Below are positions 43,646 through 52,191 of a DNA stretch of 64,000 bases, in pieces; the first letter of the stretch is position 1, and each line of letters begins with the position of its first letter. Below the pieces are notes generated by a model. That model was not told the DNA's origin and did not search any database. It worked only from the letters and a program-made list of their open reading frames with translations. Both the position numbers and the translations under genes were made by a program. The DNA is from CAYZXT01 sp964482515 (GTDB lineage Bacteria; Elusimicrobiota; Elusimicrobia; FEN-1173), in assembly GCA_964482515.1 (NCBI GenBank), contig CAYZXT010000008.1, forward strand, positions 1 through 64,000, given 5' to 3'.

Positions 43646-44137
43646 TTGAGCGATTCGAAATCACCATCCGATAAAAACGGCAAGAAGCCGTCCCTACCGG
43701 CGGAGTTCAAGCCCTATTACGACCTGATGGTTTCCGAGGACCTCCAGGAGTTGGAGGTCCGGGACAAGGATTTCTTCCTGCGTTTGGCCCGGCAGAAGCC
43801 CGCCCAGTTCCTCCAGGCGGCCCCGGCGGTCCAAGCCCATCCGGCGCCCGCGAAACCGGCCGCCAAGCCGGACGTTCCTCCCGAGCAAAACCAGTTCCAT
43901 TCCATCGCCTCTCCCCTGGCCGGGATGTTCTACCGGTCCCCTTCGCCCCAGTCCCCGTCCTTCGTCAAGGAAGGCGACAATGTTTCCCTGGGACAGGTCC
44001 TGTGCATCGTGGAAGCCATGAAGGTGATGAATGAAATCCGGGCCGACCGGCCGTCCATCATCCGCAAGATCCTCGTCGAAAATGGAAAACCCGTTTCCGC
44101 CGGCCAAAATCTTTTCCTCGTGGACCCTGTCTCCTGA
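43646..44137 (+). CDS. accB: Biotin carboxyl carrier protein of acetyl-CoA carboxylase
   Basis: 163 residues. A charged N-terminal region, an Ala/Pro-rich linker (~60-80) and a biotinyl domain with 'PLAGMFYRSP' and 'CIVEAMKVMNEI' (biotinylated Lys) agree with AccB. It carries carboxyl groups for malonyl-CoA formation. accC usually follows but is absent here; a winged-helix gene comes next. The start is TTG, supported only by a weak GGGG upstream, so the exact start is uncertain. Confidence 0.92.
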   Translation: MSDSKSPSDKNGKKPSLPAEFKPYYDLMVSEDLQELEVRDKDFFLRLARQKPAQFLQAAPAVQAHPAPAKPAAKPDVPPEQNQFHSIASPLAGMFYRSPSPQSPSFVKEGDNVSLGQVLCIVEAMKVMNEIRADRPSIIRKILVENGKPVSAGQNLFLVDPVS

Positions 44138-44142
44138 AATGA

Positions 44143-44234
44143 CGAGAGCATCCTTCTCGCTCCAATCAAATAGCGCTCCGTACTTGTCCGCTGTAGAGAC
44201 AGCGGGCGAGTGGAGACCCCGCGCTAGTGGGGTC
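44143..44234 (+). promoter_or_regulatory. Three-hairpin leader of the winged-helix gene
   Basis: CGAGA...TCTCG (44143-44159), CCGCTGT-AGAG-ACAGCGG (44188-44205) and GACCCC-GCGCTAGT-GGGGTC (44215-44234). The last stem ends five bases before the TTG start, where a ribosome site would be, so folding could control translation. Confidence 0.45.
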
Positions 44235-44239
44235 GTCCC

Positions 44240-44461
44240 TTGATCGCGACCGATGTGGATCTTTCCGACGTGGGACGGGTCGCGGGCGATGTCTGGCACT
44301 ACCTGAATCTTAACGGCGAAACTTCCTCTCTGAAAATCCGTTCCGCCCTTCAAATTCCCCAAAGCCTCCTTTTTTTATCGCTGGGCTGGTTGGCCCGGGA
44401 AGGGAAAGTCCGTTTGGTTTCCGGCGATCAGGGCTTTCTCATTTCACTCAAACAAAGTTAA
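44240..44461 (+). CDS. Winged-helix domain protein, DUF2582-like
   Basis: 73 residues from TTG. 'VGRVAGDVWHYLNLNGETSSLKIRSAL' and 'LSLGWLAREGKVRL' match the short winged-helix (DUF2582) family. These proteins are all domain with no sensory part; whether they bind DNA is unclear. The gene lies between accB and ftsK and has a structured leader. No other function can be read from it. Confidence 0.75.
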   Translation: MIATDVDLSDVGRVAGDVWHYLNLNGETSSLKIRSALQIPQSLLFLSLGWLAREGKVRLVSGDQGFLISLKQS

Positions 44462-44493
44462 AATAGCATCACGTCATTCCCCAGGAGACAACG

Positions 44494-46743
44494 GTGGATC
44501 GGAGCCTTTATTTGAAAGCGTCGGCCAAATCCAAAAAGAACAAACGCCGCCAGGAAATCGTCGGCATCGGGTTGATCGCGCTCGGCATGCTGGCATTTTA
44601 CGCCGTCATGTTCCCGGCGGGCGAGTGGGGGAGACACATCAAGGGCGGCCTGGCCTGGGCTTTCGGCGGCGCCCGGATATTGTTTCCGATCTGGATGGCC
44701 TACGTCGGCCTGCGGCTGGCCCTCGCCAAGTCCTGGACGCACCTGGCCCTGCGCATGGCGCTCTGGGCCGGCTTCTTCCTTTCCCTCTGTTCCCTTTTCA
44801 CCCTCTTTGGCCAAGCGGCCTTCAAATCGAATTACGGCGGCGTCCTCGGATTGACCGGGAGCGAATTCTTCGCCCGGTTGCTCGGCGTGCCAGGCGCCTG
44901 GATCGTGTTCCTGGGGGCCTTCGGCTTGATCCTTTGCGGTTTGTTCAAGGTCACGCCGGTCCACGTGGCGCACACCGTTTATTCCCGGCTCAAGGCGGAC
45001 CTGGAAGAGTGGCAGCGGGCCAGGGTCCGTCCGGAGTATAAAAAGCCGCCGGTGGTGAAGCCCCGGCCGCTGGCCGCGCCCGCCGCCGCGTTGGATCCCG
45101 TGACGCCGCAGATCACCAAGCAGACGGCTTTTGCCGCCGACGCCAAGAACGGCGAGGCCGTCAAAGAAAAGGCCGTCCCCGAATTCGCCAAGCCCCCGGC
45201 CATCAAGAAGCCCAAGCCGCAGCCGGAACCCGAGGGCCAAGTCTCCCTTCCCTTCGACGCGCCTCCCCCGCCGCCGAACATGGACGCCTACGAGTTGCCG
45301 CCCCTTTCCCTCCTCGCGGACCCGAAGCCCCAGACCCAGGAGCAGTCCGAAAAAGATTTGATCAACAAAGCCCGCCAGCTCGAGCATACCTTGGCGACCT
45401 TCGGCGTGACCGCGCGGGTGACGGACATCCATCCCGGCCCGGTGATCACGCGCTATGACCTGGAACCGGCCCCCGGCGTGAAGATCAGCTCCATCGTCAC
45501 GCTCTCCGACGACATCGCCCTCGCCATGAAGGCCCAGCGCGTCCGCGTGCTGGCCCCCATCCCGGGCAAAGGCGCGGTGGGCATCGAGATCCCGAACAAC
45601 GAGTCGATCACGGTGACGCTCAAGGAAATCCTCATGGGCCCGGCGTTTCAGAACGCCAAGTCGCCCCTGACCTTCGCCATCGGCAAGACGACCTCCGGCG
45701 AACCCACCGTCGGCGACCTGGCTTCCATGCCCCATTTGCTCATCGCCGGCGCCACGGGCGCGGGGAAATCCGTTGCGGTGCACGCGCTCATCACGTCCAT
45801 CCTGATGCGCGCCAAGCCGAACGAAGTCAAGTTCATGCTGATCGACCCCAAGCGCCTCGAGCTTCCCTTCTACGACGGCATGCCGCACATTTACGACCCG
45901 CGCACCGCGCCGGAGAACGCGCAGGTCATCACCAACCCGAAGGAATCCGCCAAGGCCCTGACGCGCCTGGTCAAGGTGATGGAATACCGCTACGAGCAGT
46001 TCGCCAAGGCGAACGTCCGGAACATCGAGTCCTTCAACCAGAAGCGCACGGCGGAAAACCTGCCGCCGGAATTCTATATCGTGGTGATCGTGGACGAGCT
46101 GGCGGACCTGATGCTGATCGCCGGCAAGGAAGTGGAGGATTCCATCCAGCGCCTGGCCCAGATGGCCCGGGCCGTCGGCATCCATTTGGTGCTCGCGACC
46201 CAGCGCCCGTCGGTGGACGTGATCACCGGCGTCATCAAGGCGAACCTGCCGGCGCGCATCGCGCTGCGCGTGGCCTCTCAGATCGACTCGCGCGTGATCC
46301 TGGACGTGAACGGCGCCGAGTCCCTGGTGGGCAAGGGCGATATGCTGTTCCTGCCCGTGGCGGCGCCGGCCCCGATCCGTATCCAGGGCGCGTTCCTGTC
46401 CGATAAGGAAGTGAATTCCGTCGTCGCGTTCTGCAAAAAGCAGGCCAAGCCGTTCTACGACGACATCTTCGCTAAGATCGCCGCGTCCCAGGCCGCCAAC
46501 GAAGACGCCGAAACGAAGCAGGAGATCGACGAGGCCCTTCGCCTCATCATGGAGCGCAAGCGCGTGTCCCAGGACCTGCTCAAGGCGCACTTCGGATCTT
46601 CCGCCCGCGCGACGAACGTCCTTTCTCTCCTGGAGGTCCACGATTTCATCCACAAGCCCGAGGGCACCAACAAGTGGGAAATCAATTTCGACAAGATCGC
46701 CGATTATATGCGGATCCCGCCGCCGCAGGCCAGCGCGGATTAG
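44494..46743 (+). CDS. ftsK: DNA translocase FtsK/SpoIIIE
   Basis: 749 residues from GTG with AGGAGA upstream. Four membrane helices (~22-165) anchor it at the septum. A Pro/Lys-rich linker (~170-285) leads to the motor with 'LLIAGATGAGKSVAVHA' (Walker A), 'IVVIVDELADLMLI' (Walker B) and 'LVLATQRPSVDVITG'. The C-terminal winged-helix gamma domain ('QDLLKAHFGSSARATNVLSLLE') reads KOPS orientation sites. It pumps DNA and activates XerCD at dif; an XerC/D-type recombinase lies six kilobases downstream. lolA follows closely. Confidence 0.96.
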   Translation: MDRSLYLKASAKSKKNKRRQEIVGIGLIALGMLAFYAVMFPAGEWGRHIKGGLAWAFGGARILFPIWMAYVGLRLALAKSWTHLALRMALWAGFFLSLCSLFTLFGQAAFKSNYGGVLGLTGSEFFARLLGVPGAWIVFLGAFGLILCGLFKVTPVHVAHTVYSRLKADLEEWQRARVRPEYKKPPVVKPRPLAAPAAALDPVTPQITKQTAFAADAKNGEAVKEKAVPEFAKPPAIKKPKPQPEPEGQVSLPFDAPPPPPNMDAYELPPLSLLADPKPQTQEQSEKDLINKARQLEHTLATFGVTARVTDIHPGPVITRYDLEPAPGVKISSIVTLSDDIALAMKAQRVRVLAPIPGKGAVGIEIPNNESITVTLKEILMGPAFQNAKSPLTFAIGKTTSGEPTVGDLASMPHLLIAGATGAGKSVAVHALITSILMRAKPNEVKFMLIDPKRLELPFYDGMPHIYDPRTAPENAQVITNPKESAKALTRLVKVMEYRYEQFAKANVRNIESFNQKRTAENLPPEFYIVVIVDELADLMLIAGKEVEDSIQRLAQMARAVGIHLVLATQRPSVDVITGVIKANLPARIALRVASQIDSRVILDVNGAESLVGKGDMLFLPVAAPAPIRIQGAFLSDKEVNSVVAFCKKQAKPFYDDIFAKIAASQAANEDAETKQEIDEALRLIMERKRVSQDLLKAHFGSSARATNVLSLLEVHDFIHKPEGTNKWEINFDKIADYMRIPPPQASAD

Positions 46744-46762
46744 CAAAAGGAAAACAGTCACG

Positions 46763-47431
46763 GTGAGAAAACGCCACGCGCTTTTGATGGCCCCGTTTTT
46801 CATAGCGTCTTCGCTCTCGGCCGCCGATGAATCCCAGGCGGTGCTGGACGCCATGGCCCGGGCGGAAAAAAACATCCGGACGCTGAGTTTCTCCTTCAAG
46901 CAGAACACCCACGTCCGCGTGACCAACGACAAGCAGGAAATCCGCGGCAAGGCCTACTTCCAGCGGCCCAACCTCTTCCGGGTGGAGCATACGTCGCCGC
47001 GGTCGCAGACCGTGGTGTCGGACGGCAAGACTTTGTGGTTTCACAACCCGGCGGCGAACCAGGTCTACTCCGACAGCTGGGAGAACTGGAGCAAGTCCGG
47101 CGGATTTCCGCAGGGCCTTATGCCTTTCCAGACGGACGTGGACGACCTGCGCAAGCGGTACGACATCGTCCACGAAGGCAAGTCCAAGGGGCTAGACATC
47201 CTTAAGTTGACTCCCCGGGAGCCGGGTCCATGGCCGTACACTTTCCGTTTTTGGGTGGACCGCGCCGAGGGCCTGCCGGTCCGCACGGAGATGGAGTCCC
47301 AGAGCGTGACCGCCACCACGGAGATTTCGCAGCTGAAAACGAACCCCGCGCTGCCGGAGGATTTGTTCCGCTTCACGCCCCCGAAAGGCGCCGACGTGCT
47401 GGGCGCCCCGCAACCTTTTACGACGAAATAA
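46763..47431 (+). CDS. lolA: Outer-membrane lipoprotein carrier LolA
   Basis: 222 residues from GTG. The signal peptide is cleaved after 'SSLSA'. 'RTLSFSFKQNTHVRV', 'GKAYFQRPNLFRVEHTSP', 'VVSDGKTLWFHNPAANQVY' and the C-terminal 'FRFTPPKGADVLGA' fit the LolA fold, a half beta-barrel that shields the acyl chains of lipoproteins in the periplasm. It implies an outer membrane. The location after ftsK is as in E. coli. The gene for LolB is not in the window. Confidence 0.92.
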   Translation: MRKRHALLMAPFFIASSLSAADESQAVLDAMARAEKNIRTLSFSFKQNTHVRVTNDKQEIRGKAYFQRPNLFRVEHTSPRSQTVVSDGKTLWFHNPAANQVYSDSWENWSKSGGFPQGLMPFQTDVDDLRKRYDIVHEGKSKGLDILKLTPREPGPWPYTFRFWVDRAEGLPVRTEMESQSVTATTEISQLKTNPALPEDLFRFTPPKGADVLGAPQPFTTK

Positions 47432-47468
47432 TCGGCACCGGCGACTCTCTAAAGGACCCCACGATAGG

Positions 47469-48353
47469 ATGGATAACATGGCAGACGAAACAGCACCCAC
47501 CACCCCCATAGGTTTGGGCGAAGCCCTCAAGACCCGGCGGCGGCAGAAAAACTACACACTGGAAATGGTCAGCCAGGAGACCCGCATCTCCACGCGCTTC
47601 CTCCGAGCTTTGGAAGAGGAGAAATGGGCCGAGTTCCCCGCGAAGGTCTATCTTGAAGGGTTCCTCCGCCATTACGGCAGCTTCCTCGGCCTGGACGGTG
47701 AGGATTTCGTGAAGAAGTGGCGGGAGGCCCAGGCGAAATCGGAAAAGCCGGCCCTCACGCGCGTGTCCAGCACCCATTCGGTTGAATCCGAGGAAGAAGC
47801 GGCTTCAAAGAGCGCCTTCCGGCCCGAGCTCATCTTTTTGGGGGCCTTGATCATCTTTTTGGGCGCGCTTTATTTCGTGACCGCGCGTTTGGAGAGGTCC
47901 CGCTCGCACCAGGCGGCGGAAATCGCGCCCGTGGCGACGGTCAACGCCCCGCCGCCCGTCCCGGTCTCCGCGGAACTCGAAGTCTACGCCAATAAATCAG
48001 TCTGGCTACGCGTTTGGGCGGACCACCGCGTCCGCTTCGAGGGGATCCTTCCCCGCGAAGGCCGCAAGTCCTGGACCGGGTTGAGCTCTTTCCGGATACA
48101 ATCCGCGAACGTCAAGTTCCTGGACGTGACCGTGAACGGCAATCCCATCGCCGCTTCGCTGGAAAAGCCGGACGAGTTCGTCTGGTCCTCCACCCAGGCG
48201 GTGACGACGGAATTGACGCCACCGGCCACGATGGAAACGGGCGCGGCCGTCACGCCCATCCGCTCCCTCAGTTCCAATTCCACGGGTTTCATCCGCCGCC
48301 GCGCCCCGGCCCCTCCGGCCGTCGAGCAGGCGCCCGCTCCGCCCGTCCAATGA
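47469..48353 (+). CDS. rodZ: RodZ-like helix-turn-helix membrane protein
   Basis: 294 residues. A cytoplasmic Xre/HTH_25 domain (~12-75: 'LGEALKTRRRQKNYTLEMVSQET', 'VYLEGFLRHYGSFLGLD') is followed by one membrane helix (~118-138) and a periplasmic DUF4115 domain (~160-240: 'LEVYANKSVWLRVWAD', 'VTVNGNPI'). RodZ links MreB to the membrane and helps rod shape. An ATG at 47478 is also possible. The stop overlaps rimO. Confidence 0.9.
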   Translation: MDNMADETAPTTPIGLGEALKTRRRQKNYTLEMVSQETRISTRFLRALEEEKWAEFPAKVYLEGFLRHYGSFLGLDGEDFVKKWREAQAKSEKPALTRVSSTHSVESEEEAASKSAFRPELIFLGALIIFLGALYFVTARLERSRSHQAAEIAPVATVNAPPPVPVSAELEVYANKSVWLRVWADHRVRFEGILPREGRKSWTGLSSFRIQSANVKFLDVTVNGNPIAASLEKPDEFVWSSTQAVTTELTPPATMETGAAVTPIRSLSSNSTGFIRRRAPAPPAVEQAPAPPVQ

Positions 48354-49708
48354 TCGAAACCCGGGGCCGCGCCGCCTTCGTGGTCCTTGGTTGCGCCAAG
48401 AACCAGGTGGAGGCGGAATCCATGTCGTCGAAGCTCGCCGGCCTCGGTTGGGAGATGACCGCCGATATCCCCAACGCCTCCGTACTCGTGGTCCATACCT
48501 GCGGTTTCCTTCAGGCGGCCCGCCAGGAGGCCCTCGACACGGTCGCTCAGTTGCGAAAAGCCGCGCCGCGCTCCTTCCTCGTCATGACCGGCTGCTTCGC
48601 CCAATATCTGCCCGACAACCAAAAGCCCGCGGGCGTGGACGCCATGCTCGGCACGGGGGAATTCCATCGGCTGCCCGAAGTCCTCGCCCGAAAAAACACT
48701 CAGAGCAAAAACGGTTTTTCGCAAACCGCGCCGGTGAAAGCGCCCGCCGGTTTCCACGACGCGACCCTGTCCCGCCCTCTCCGCCGCGGACAGCTGTCCT
48801 CCTATTTAAGGATCTCCGAAGGCTGCAACCATCGCTGCACGTTCTGCATCATCCCCCAGCTCCGCGGCAACCTGAAAAGCCGCGCGCCCGAGGAGATATA
48901 CGCCGAGGGCCGGGACCTCGTGTCGCGCGGCGTGCGCGAGCTGGTCGTCATCTCCCAGGACACGACGGACTACGGCGGCGACCTGCCGGTCAAAAAGAAC
49001 GTCACCGGATTGCTGAAGCCCATGCTCGGCTGGAAGGATTTGACCTGGCTTCGCCTGCTTTACGCCTATCCGTCGGAAGTGGGCGATGATCTCATAGACA
49101 TGCTGGCGCAGGAGGAAAAACTTTGCGGCTACCTCGACATGCCGCTGCAACATGTGTCCGACCGGATCCTGAAGGCCATGGCCCGGGACTGGGGCCGAGA
49201 CGAGACCATGAAACTCCTGGAACGCCTCCGCCGCCGCGTGCCGAACCTCACCCTGCGCACGACATTGATCGTGGGTTTCCCGGGCGAAACCGACCGGGAT
49301 TTCCAGGAAATGCTGTCGGCGGTTGAGGCGGGATTTTTCGACCACATGGGCGTGTTTCCCTATTCGCTGGAGCCGCGTTCGCCTTCCGCGCGATCGGAAG
49401 ACATCGTCCCCAACGAGGTCGCGCAGGAACGCACCCAGCGCTTGTGGGACGCCCAGAGCCGCGTGATGGAGAAGAAGAACAAGGCGCGCCTCGGGGCGGA
49501 GATAGACATCATGACCGAAGTGGGTCCGGACGGGACGCCGCTGACGCGGGGTATCCACCAGGCGCCCGAAGTGGACGGGCAGGTGATCCTCGAAAAGCCT
49601 CCGGCGCACGCCGGGTTCCACCGCGCGCGCATCACGGGGTTCCAGGGCATCGACCTCACCGCGGAACTCGTTCCGGCCAAAAGAAAACGAGGAGCCATCG
49701 CGTCATGA
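48350..49708 (+). CDS. rimO: Ribosomal protein S12 methylthiotransferase RimO
   Basis: 452 residues. The N-terminal UPF0004 domain has cluster cysteines in 'VLGCAKNQVEAE', 'VVHTCGFL' and 'MTGCFAQYL'. The radical-SAM core has 'SEGCNHRCTFCIIPQLRG' (CxxxCxxC), and a C-terminal TRAM domain binds RNA/S12. 'DTTDYGGDLPVKKN' and the S12-type TRAM favour RimO over MiaB. It thiomethylates an Asp of S12. Start overlaps rodZ; stop overlaps pgsA. Confidence 0.95.
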   Translation: MIETRGRAAFVVLGCAKNQVEAESMSSKLAGLGWEMTADIPNASVLVVHTCGFLQAARQEALDTVAQLRKAAPRSFLVMTGCFAQYLPDNQKPAGVDAMLGTGEFHRLPEVLARKNTQSKNGFSQTAPVKAPAGFHDATLSRPLRRGQLSSYLRISEGCNHRCTFCIIPQLRGNLKSRAPEEIYAEGRDLVSRGVRELVVISQDTTDYGGDLPVKKNVTGLLKPMLGWKDLTWLRLLYAYPSEVGDDLIDMLAQEEKLCGYLDMPLQHVSDRILKAMARDWGRDETMKLLERLRRRVPNLTLRTTLIVGFPGETDRDFQEMLSAVEAGFFDHMGVFPYSLEPRSPSARSEDIVPNEVAQERTQRLWDAQSRVMEKKNKARLGAEIDIMTEVGPDGTPLTRGIHQAPEVDGQVILEKPPAHAGFHRARITGFQGIDLTAELVPAKRKRGAIAS

Positions 49709-50331
49709 ACCTTCCCAATCGCCTGACGGTTTTGCGCCTCATGCTTTTCCCCGTATTCATGGTCTTCACCTACACGGACAACGTCTATACGCGTTCCCTC
49801 GCGCTGTTGATCTTCATCGGCGCGGGCATCACGGATCTGGTGGATGGTTATCTCGCGCGCAAATACAACCAGGTGACGGCCCTGGGGATTTTCCTCGACC
49901 CGCTGGCGGACAAGCTCATCGTCACCTCGGCCTTCATTTCTTTCGTCGGCCTTCCCGAGACCCATGTGCCGGCCTGGATGGTGGTGCTGATCGTGGGGCG
50001 GGAATTCCTCATCACGGGACTGCGCTCCCTGGCCGCCTCCCAGGGGAAGATCATCAGCGCGGACGACGGGGGGAAGTTCAAGACCACCGTGCAGACCGTG
50101 GCCATCATCACGATCATGGTGGTCCTCATCATCAACTCGGGGCTCAGCCACTTCTGGGGGACGTCCGTCCGGAAGCTGCACGAGACGACCAACTGGCGTT
50201 CCGGCCCGGCCCTTGTGCTGGAGTGGACGCCCTACTGGATGGTCTTCGTGGCCACGCTTTTCTCCCTCGTCACGGGCACCAGTTACCTGCGCAAGCACAG
50301 CGATTTATTGAAGGAGCAGGCTTCGCGGTGA
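49705..50331 (+). CDS. pgsA: CDP-diacylglycerol-glycerol-3-phosphate phosphatidyltransferase
   Basis: 208 residues. It starts 'MNLPNRLTVLRLMLFPVF' and carries the CDP-alcohol phosphotransferase motif 'DLVDGYLARKYNQVTALGIFLDPLADK'-type D-G-AR-G-D-D signature. Six hydrophobic helices are visible. It makes phosphatidylglycerophosphate, the precursor of PG and cardiolipin. The next gene, pgpA, removes the phosphate and overlaps this gene by four bases, so two consecutive steps are co-translated. Confidence 0.96.
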   Translation: MNLPNRLTVLRLMLFPVFMVFTYTDNVYTRSLALLIFIGAGITDLVDGYLARKYNQVTALGIFLDPLADKLIVTSAFISFVGLPETHVPAWMVVLIVGREFLITGLRSLAASQGKIISADDGGKFKTTVQTVAIITIMVVLIINSGLSHFWGTSVRKLHETTNWRSGPALVLEWTPYWMVFVATLFSLVTGTSYLRKHSDLLKEQASR

Positions 50332-50801
50332 CGGAAAAAATAGTCCTGTTCTTCTCCACCGCCGGTTTCGTCAGCGTCCTTCCTTATAAAGTCATCCCGT
50401 TCAAAAAATACAAAGGCGGAGGCCTGCTGGGCAGTCTTGTCGGATGGGGGCTCGCCTGGCTTTGGACCGGCGGCAACGGGCTTCTATGGATCATTACCGT
50501 CGCGTTGGTCCTGTTTTCCGTTTGGATTGGCCACCGCGCGGAGCAGATTTACGGACAGCACGACGACCCCCGCATCGTGATCGACGAAGTGGCGGGCGTC
50601 TGGGTGGCGGCCATGTTCGTTCCGCGCGCTTTCGGGCCGATGCTCGCGGCGCTGCTCCTCTTCCGCGTGTTCGACGTCTGGAAGGGCCCCTGGGGGAACG
50701 GCGCGGCCAAGCTCCCCGGCGGCTGGGGCGTGGTGGCGGACGACATCGTCGCCGGCGTCATCGCCAACGTGCTGGTCCGGGTCGGCATGCATTTTTTCTA
50801 G
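50328..50801 (+). CDS. pgpA: Phosphatidylglycerophosphatase A
   Basis: 157 residues from GTG (GTGA overlap with pgsA). 'KYKGGGLLGSLVG', 'DDPRIVIDEVAGVWVA', 'LFRVFDVWKGPWG' and 'GVVADDIVAGVIANV' contain the acidic residues of PgpA. It dephosphorylates phosphatidylglycerophosphate in the inner membrane. Longer upstream starts lie inside pgsA and do not match the family. Confidence 0.95.
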   Translation: MTEKIVLFFSTAGFVSVLPYKVIPFKKYKGGGLLGSLVGWGLAWLWTGGNGLLWIITVALVLFSVWIGHRAEQIYGQHDDPRIVIDEVAGVWVAAMFVPRAFGPMLAALLLFRVFDVWKGPWGNGAAKLPGGWGVVADDIVAGVIANVLVRVGMHFF

Positions 50802-50810
50802 TACCTTCGA

Positions 50811-50832
50811 TCCCCTTCCTGCAATCAGGGGA
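50811..50832. repeat. Intergenic hairpin with TTCCTGCAAT loop (family copy)
   Basis: TCCCCT and AGGGGA enclose a TCCTGCAATC loop, followed by CCATGCCCC. It lies at the start of the 243-bp gap before recA; a second hairpin-rich stretch (to ~50915) follows. Confidence 0.5.
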
Positions 50833-50957
50833 CCATGCCCCATCCGACTTGCCGGGGCCACGCTTAGCAGCGACGGCCTGGCGGCAAGGTTCAGTAAACC
50901 TTCAGACAACCCGCAGTTATTCTTCAGGCTTTTCAGGCATCATATCCATATCGCATG

Positions 50958-50998
50958 TTGCGGAATGAAAATCGGTATGCTACCATACATTTGTGTAT
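50958..50998 (+). promoter_or_regulatory. recA promoter with overlapping palindrome
   Basis: TTGCGG (50958-50963), 17 bp, TACCAT (50981-50986). The palindrome ATACA-TTTG-TGTAT (50985-50998) overlaps the -10 and the start point, a position suited to a repressor such as LexA. The motif itself is not a textbook LexA box. Confidence 0.45.
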
Positions 50999-51044
50999 AT
51001 CGAGATCAATTCAACCATCGGATTTCAATCCACGGAGGTGTGAC

Positions 51045-52160
51045 GTGTCCAAAGAAGATAAGATGAAAGCCCTGTCGTTGGCCCTGTCCCAGATCGAAAA
51101 ACAATACGGAAAAGAAGCGGTCATGAAGCTGGGCGACAAATCGTCCAAGATCCGGGTGGACGCGATCCCCACGGGCGCGCTTCCGTTGGACATCGCCCTG
51201 GGCATCGGCGGCGTTCCGCGCGGCCGCGTGATCGAGATTTACGGGCCGGAATCCTCCGGCAAAAGCTCCCTTTGCCTCCACATCGTGGCCGAAGCCCAGA
51301 AGCTGGGCGGCACCGCGGCCTACATCGACGCCGAACACGCCATGGACCCGGAATACGCGAAGAAATTGGGCGTGAACATCGACGAGCTTTTGATCTCCCA
51401 GCCGGACTCGGGCGAACAGGGTTTGGAGATCGCGGACCAGTTGGTCCGGTCCAGCGCGGTGGACGTGATCATCGTCGACTCCGTGGCGGCGCTGACGCCC
51501 CGGGCCGAGATCGAAGGCGAGATGGGCGACGCCCAGATGGGCCTTCAGGCGCGGCTGCTGTCCCAGGCCCTGCGCAAGCTGACGGCCACCATCGCCAAGT
51601 CCAAGACCTGCGTGATCTTCATCAACCAGCTCCGCCAGAAGATCGGCGTGATGTTCGGCAACCCGGAAACCACTCCCGGCGGTTTGGCGCTGAAGTTTTA
51701 TTCCTCCGTTCGGCTGGACATCCGCCGCATCGAGTCCATCAAGGCCGGCGACCAGGTGGTCGGCAGCCGTGTGCGCGTGAAGGTGGTGAAGAACAAGATC
51801 GCCGCGCCCTTCCAGCAGGCGGAGTTCGAGATGTTCTTCGGCGAAGGGATTTCCCGCACCGGCGCCTTGCTCGACCTGGGCGTGAACGCGGGCCTGGTCG
51901 AGAAGACCGGCACCTGGTTCATGTACAAGAACGACCGTTTGGGCCAGGGCCGCGACAACGCGAAGGCCTATCTGCGGGACAACCCCAAGGTCGCCGACGA
52001 GTTGGACCAGGCCCTCCGCGCCAAATATCTCAAGATCGCTCCGGCCCACGTTCCGGGCGAAGCGGCGGAGGTCGCGGAAAAGGCCCTGGAAAAGATCACG
52101 GAGAAACCGGCAAAGGAAAAAGAGCCGGCCCGCGAACTGGCGAAATCAGGGCGAAAGTAA
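51045..52160 (+). CDS. recA: Recombinase RecA
   Basis: 371 residues from GTG at 51045, chosen because GGAGGT lies five bases before it and the protein then begins 'SKEDKMKALSLALSQIEKQYG'. Walker A 'GPESSGKSS', 'AYIDAEHAMDPEYA', 'IIVDSVAALTPRAEIEGEMGD' and the L2 region 'NQLRQKIGVMFGNPETTPGG' are intact. It drives strand exchange and triggers SOS. The C-terminal tail is Lys/Glu-rich. A four-helix-bundle cassette follows directly. Confidence 0.98.
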   Translation: MSKEDKMKALSLALSQIEKQYGKEAVMKLGDKSSKIRVDAIPTGALPLDIALGIGGVPRGRVIEIYGPESSGKSSLCLHIVAEAQKLGGTAAYIDAEHAMDPEYAKKLGVNIDELLISQPDSGEQGLEIADQLVRSSAVDVIIVDSVAALTPRAEIEGEMGDAQMGLQARLLSQALRKLTATIAKSKTCVIFINQLRQKIGVMFGNPETTPGGLALKFYSSVRLDIRRIESIKAGDQVVGSRVRVKVVKNKIAAPFQQAEFEMFFGEGISRTGALLDLGVNAGLVEKTGTWFMYKNDRLGQGRDNAKAYLRDNPKVADELDQALRAKYLKIAPAHVPGEAAEVAEKALEKITEKPAKEKEPARELAKSGRK

Positions 52161-52166
52161 TTGCAG

Positions 52167-52190
52167 ATGTCGGATTGCGGATTTCGGAAT
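52167..52190 (+). repeat. Left inverted repeat of the four-helix-bundle cassette
   Basis: ATGTCGGATTGCGGATTTCGGAAT-type sequence, seven bases after the recA stop. It matches the inverse of the first 24 bases of the right repeat with three mismatches. Confidence 0.8.
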
Positions 52191-52191
52191 A

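Noticed and set aside
44458..46950. Very long open frame antisense to ftsK and lolA (830 codons)
   Set aside because: It is the mirror of G+C-rich codon usage, has His/Arg/Gly-rich unnatural composition and no family motif; similar shadows lie opposite the UPF0182 (15578-17284), ettA (29990-31789) and recA genes.
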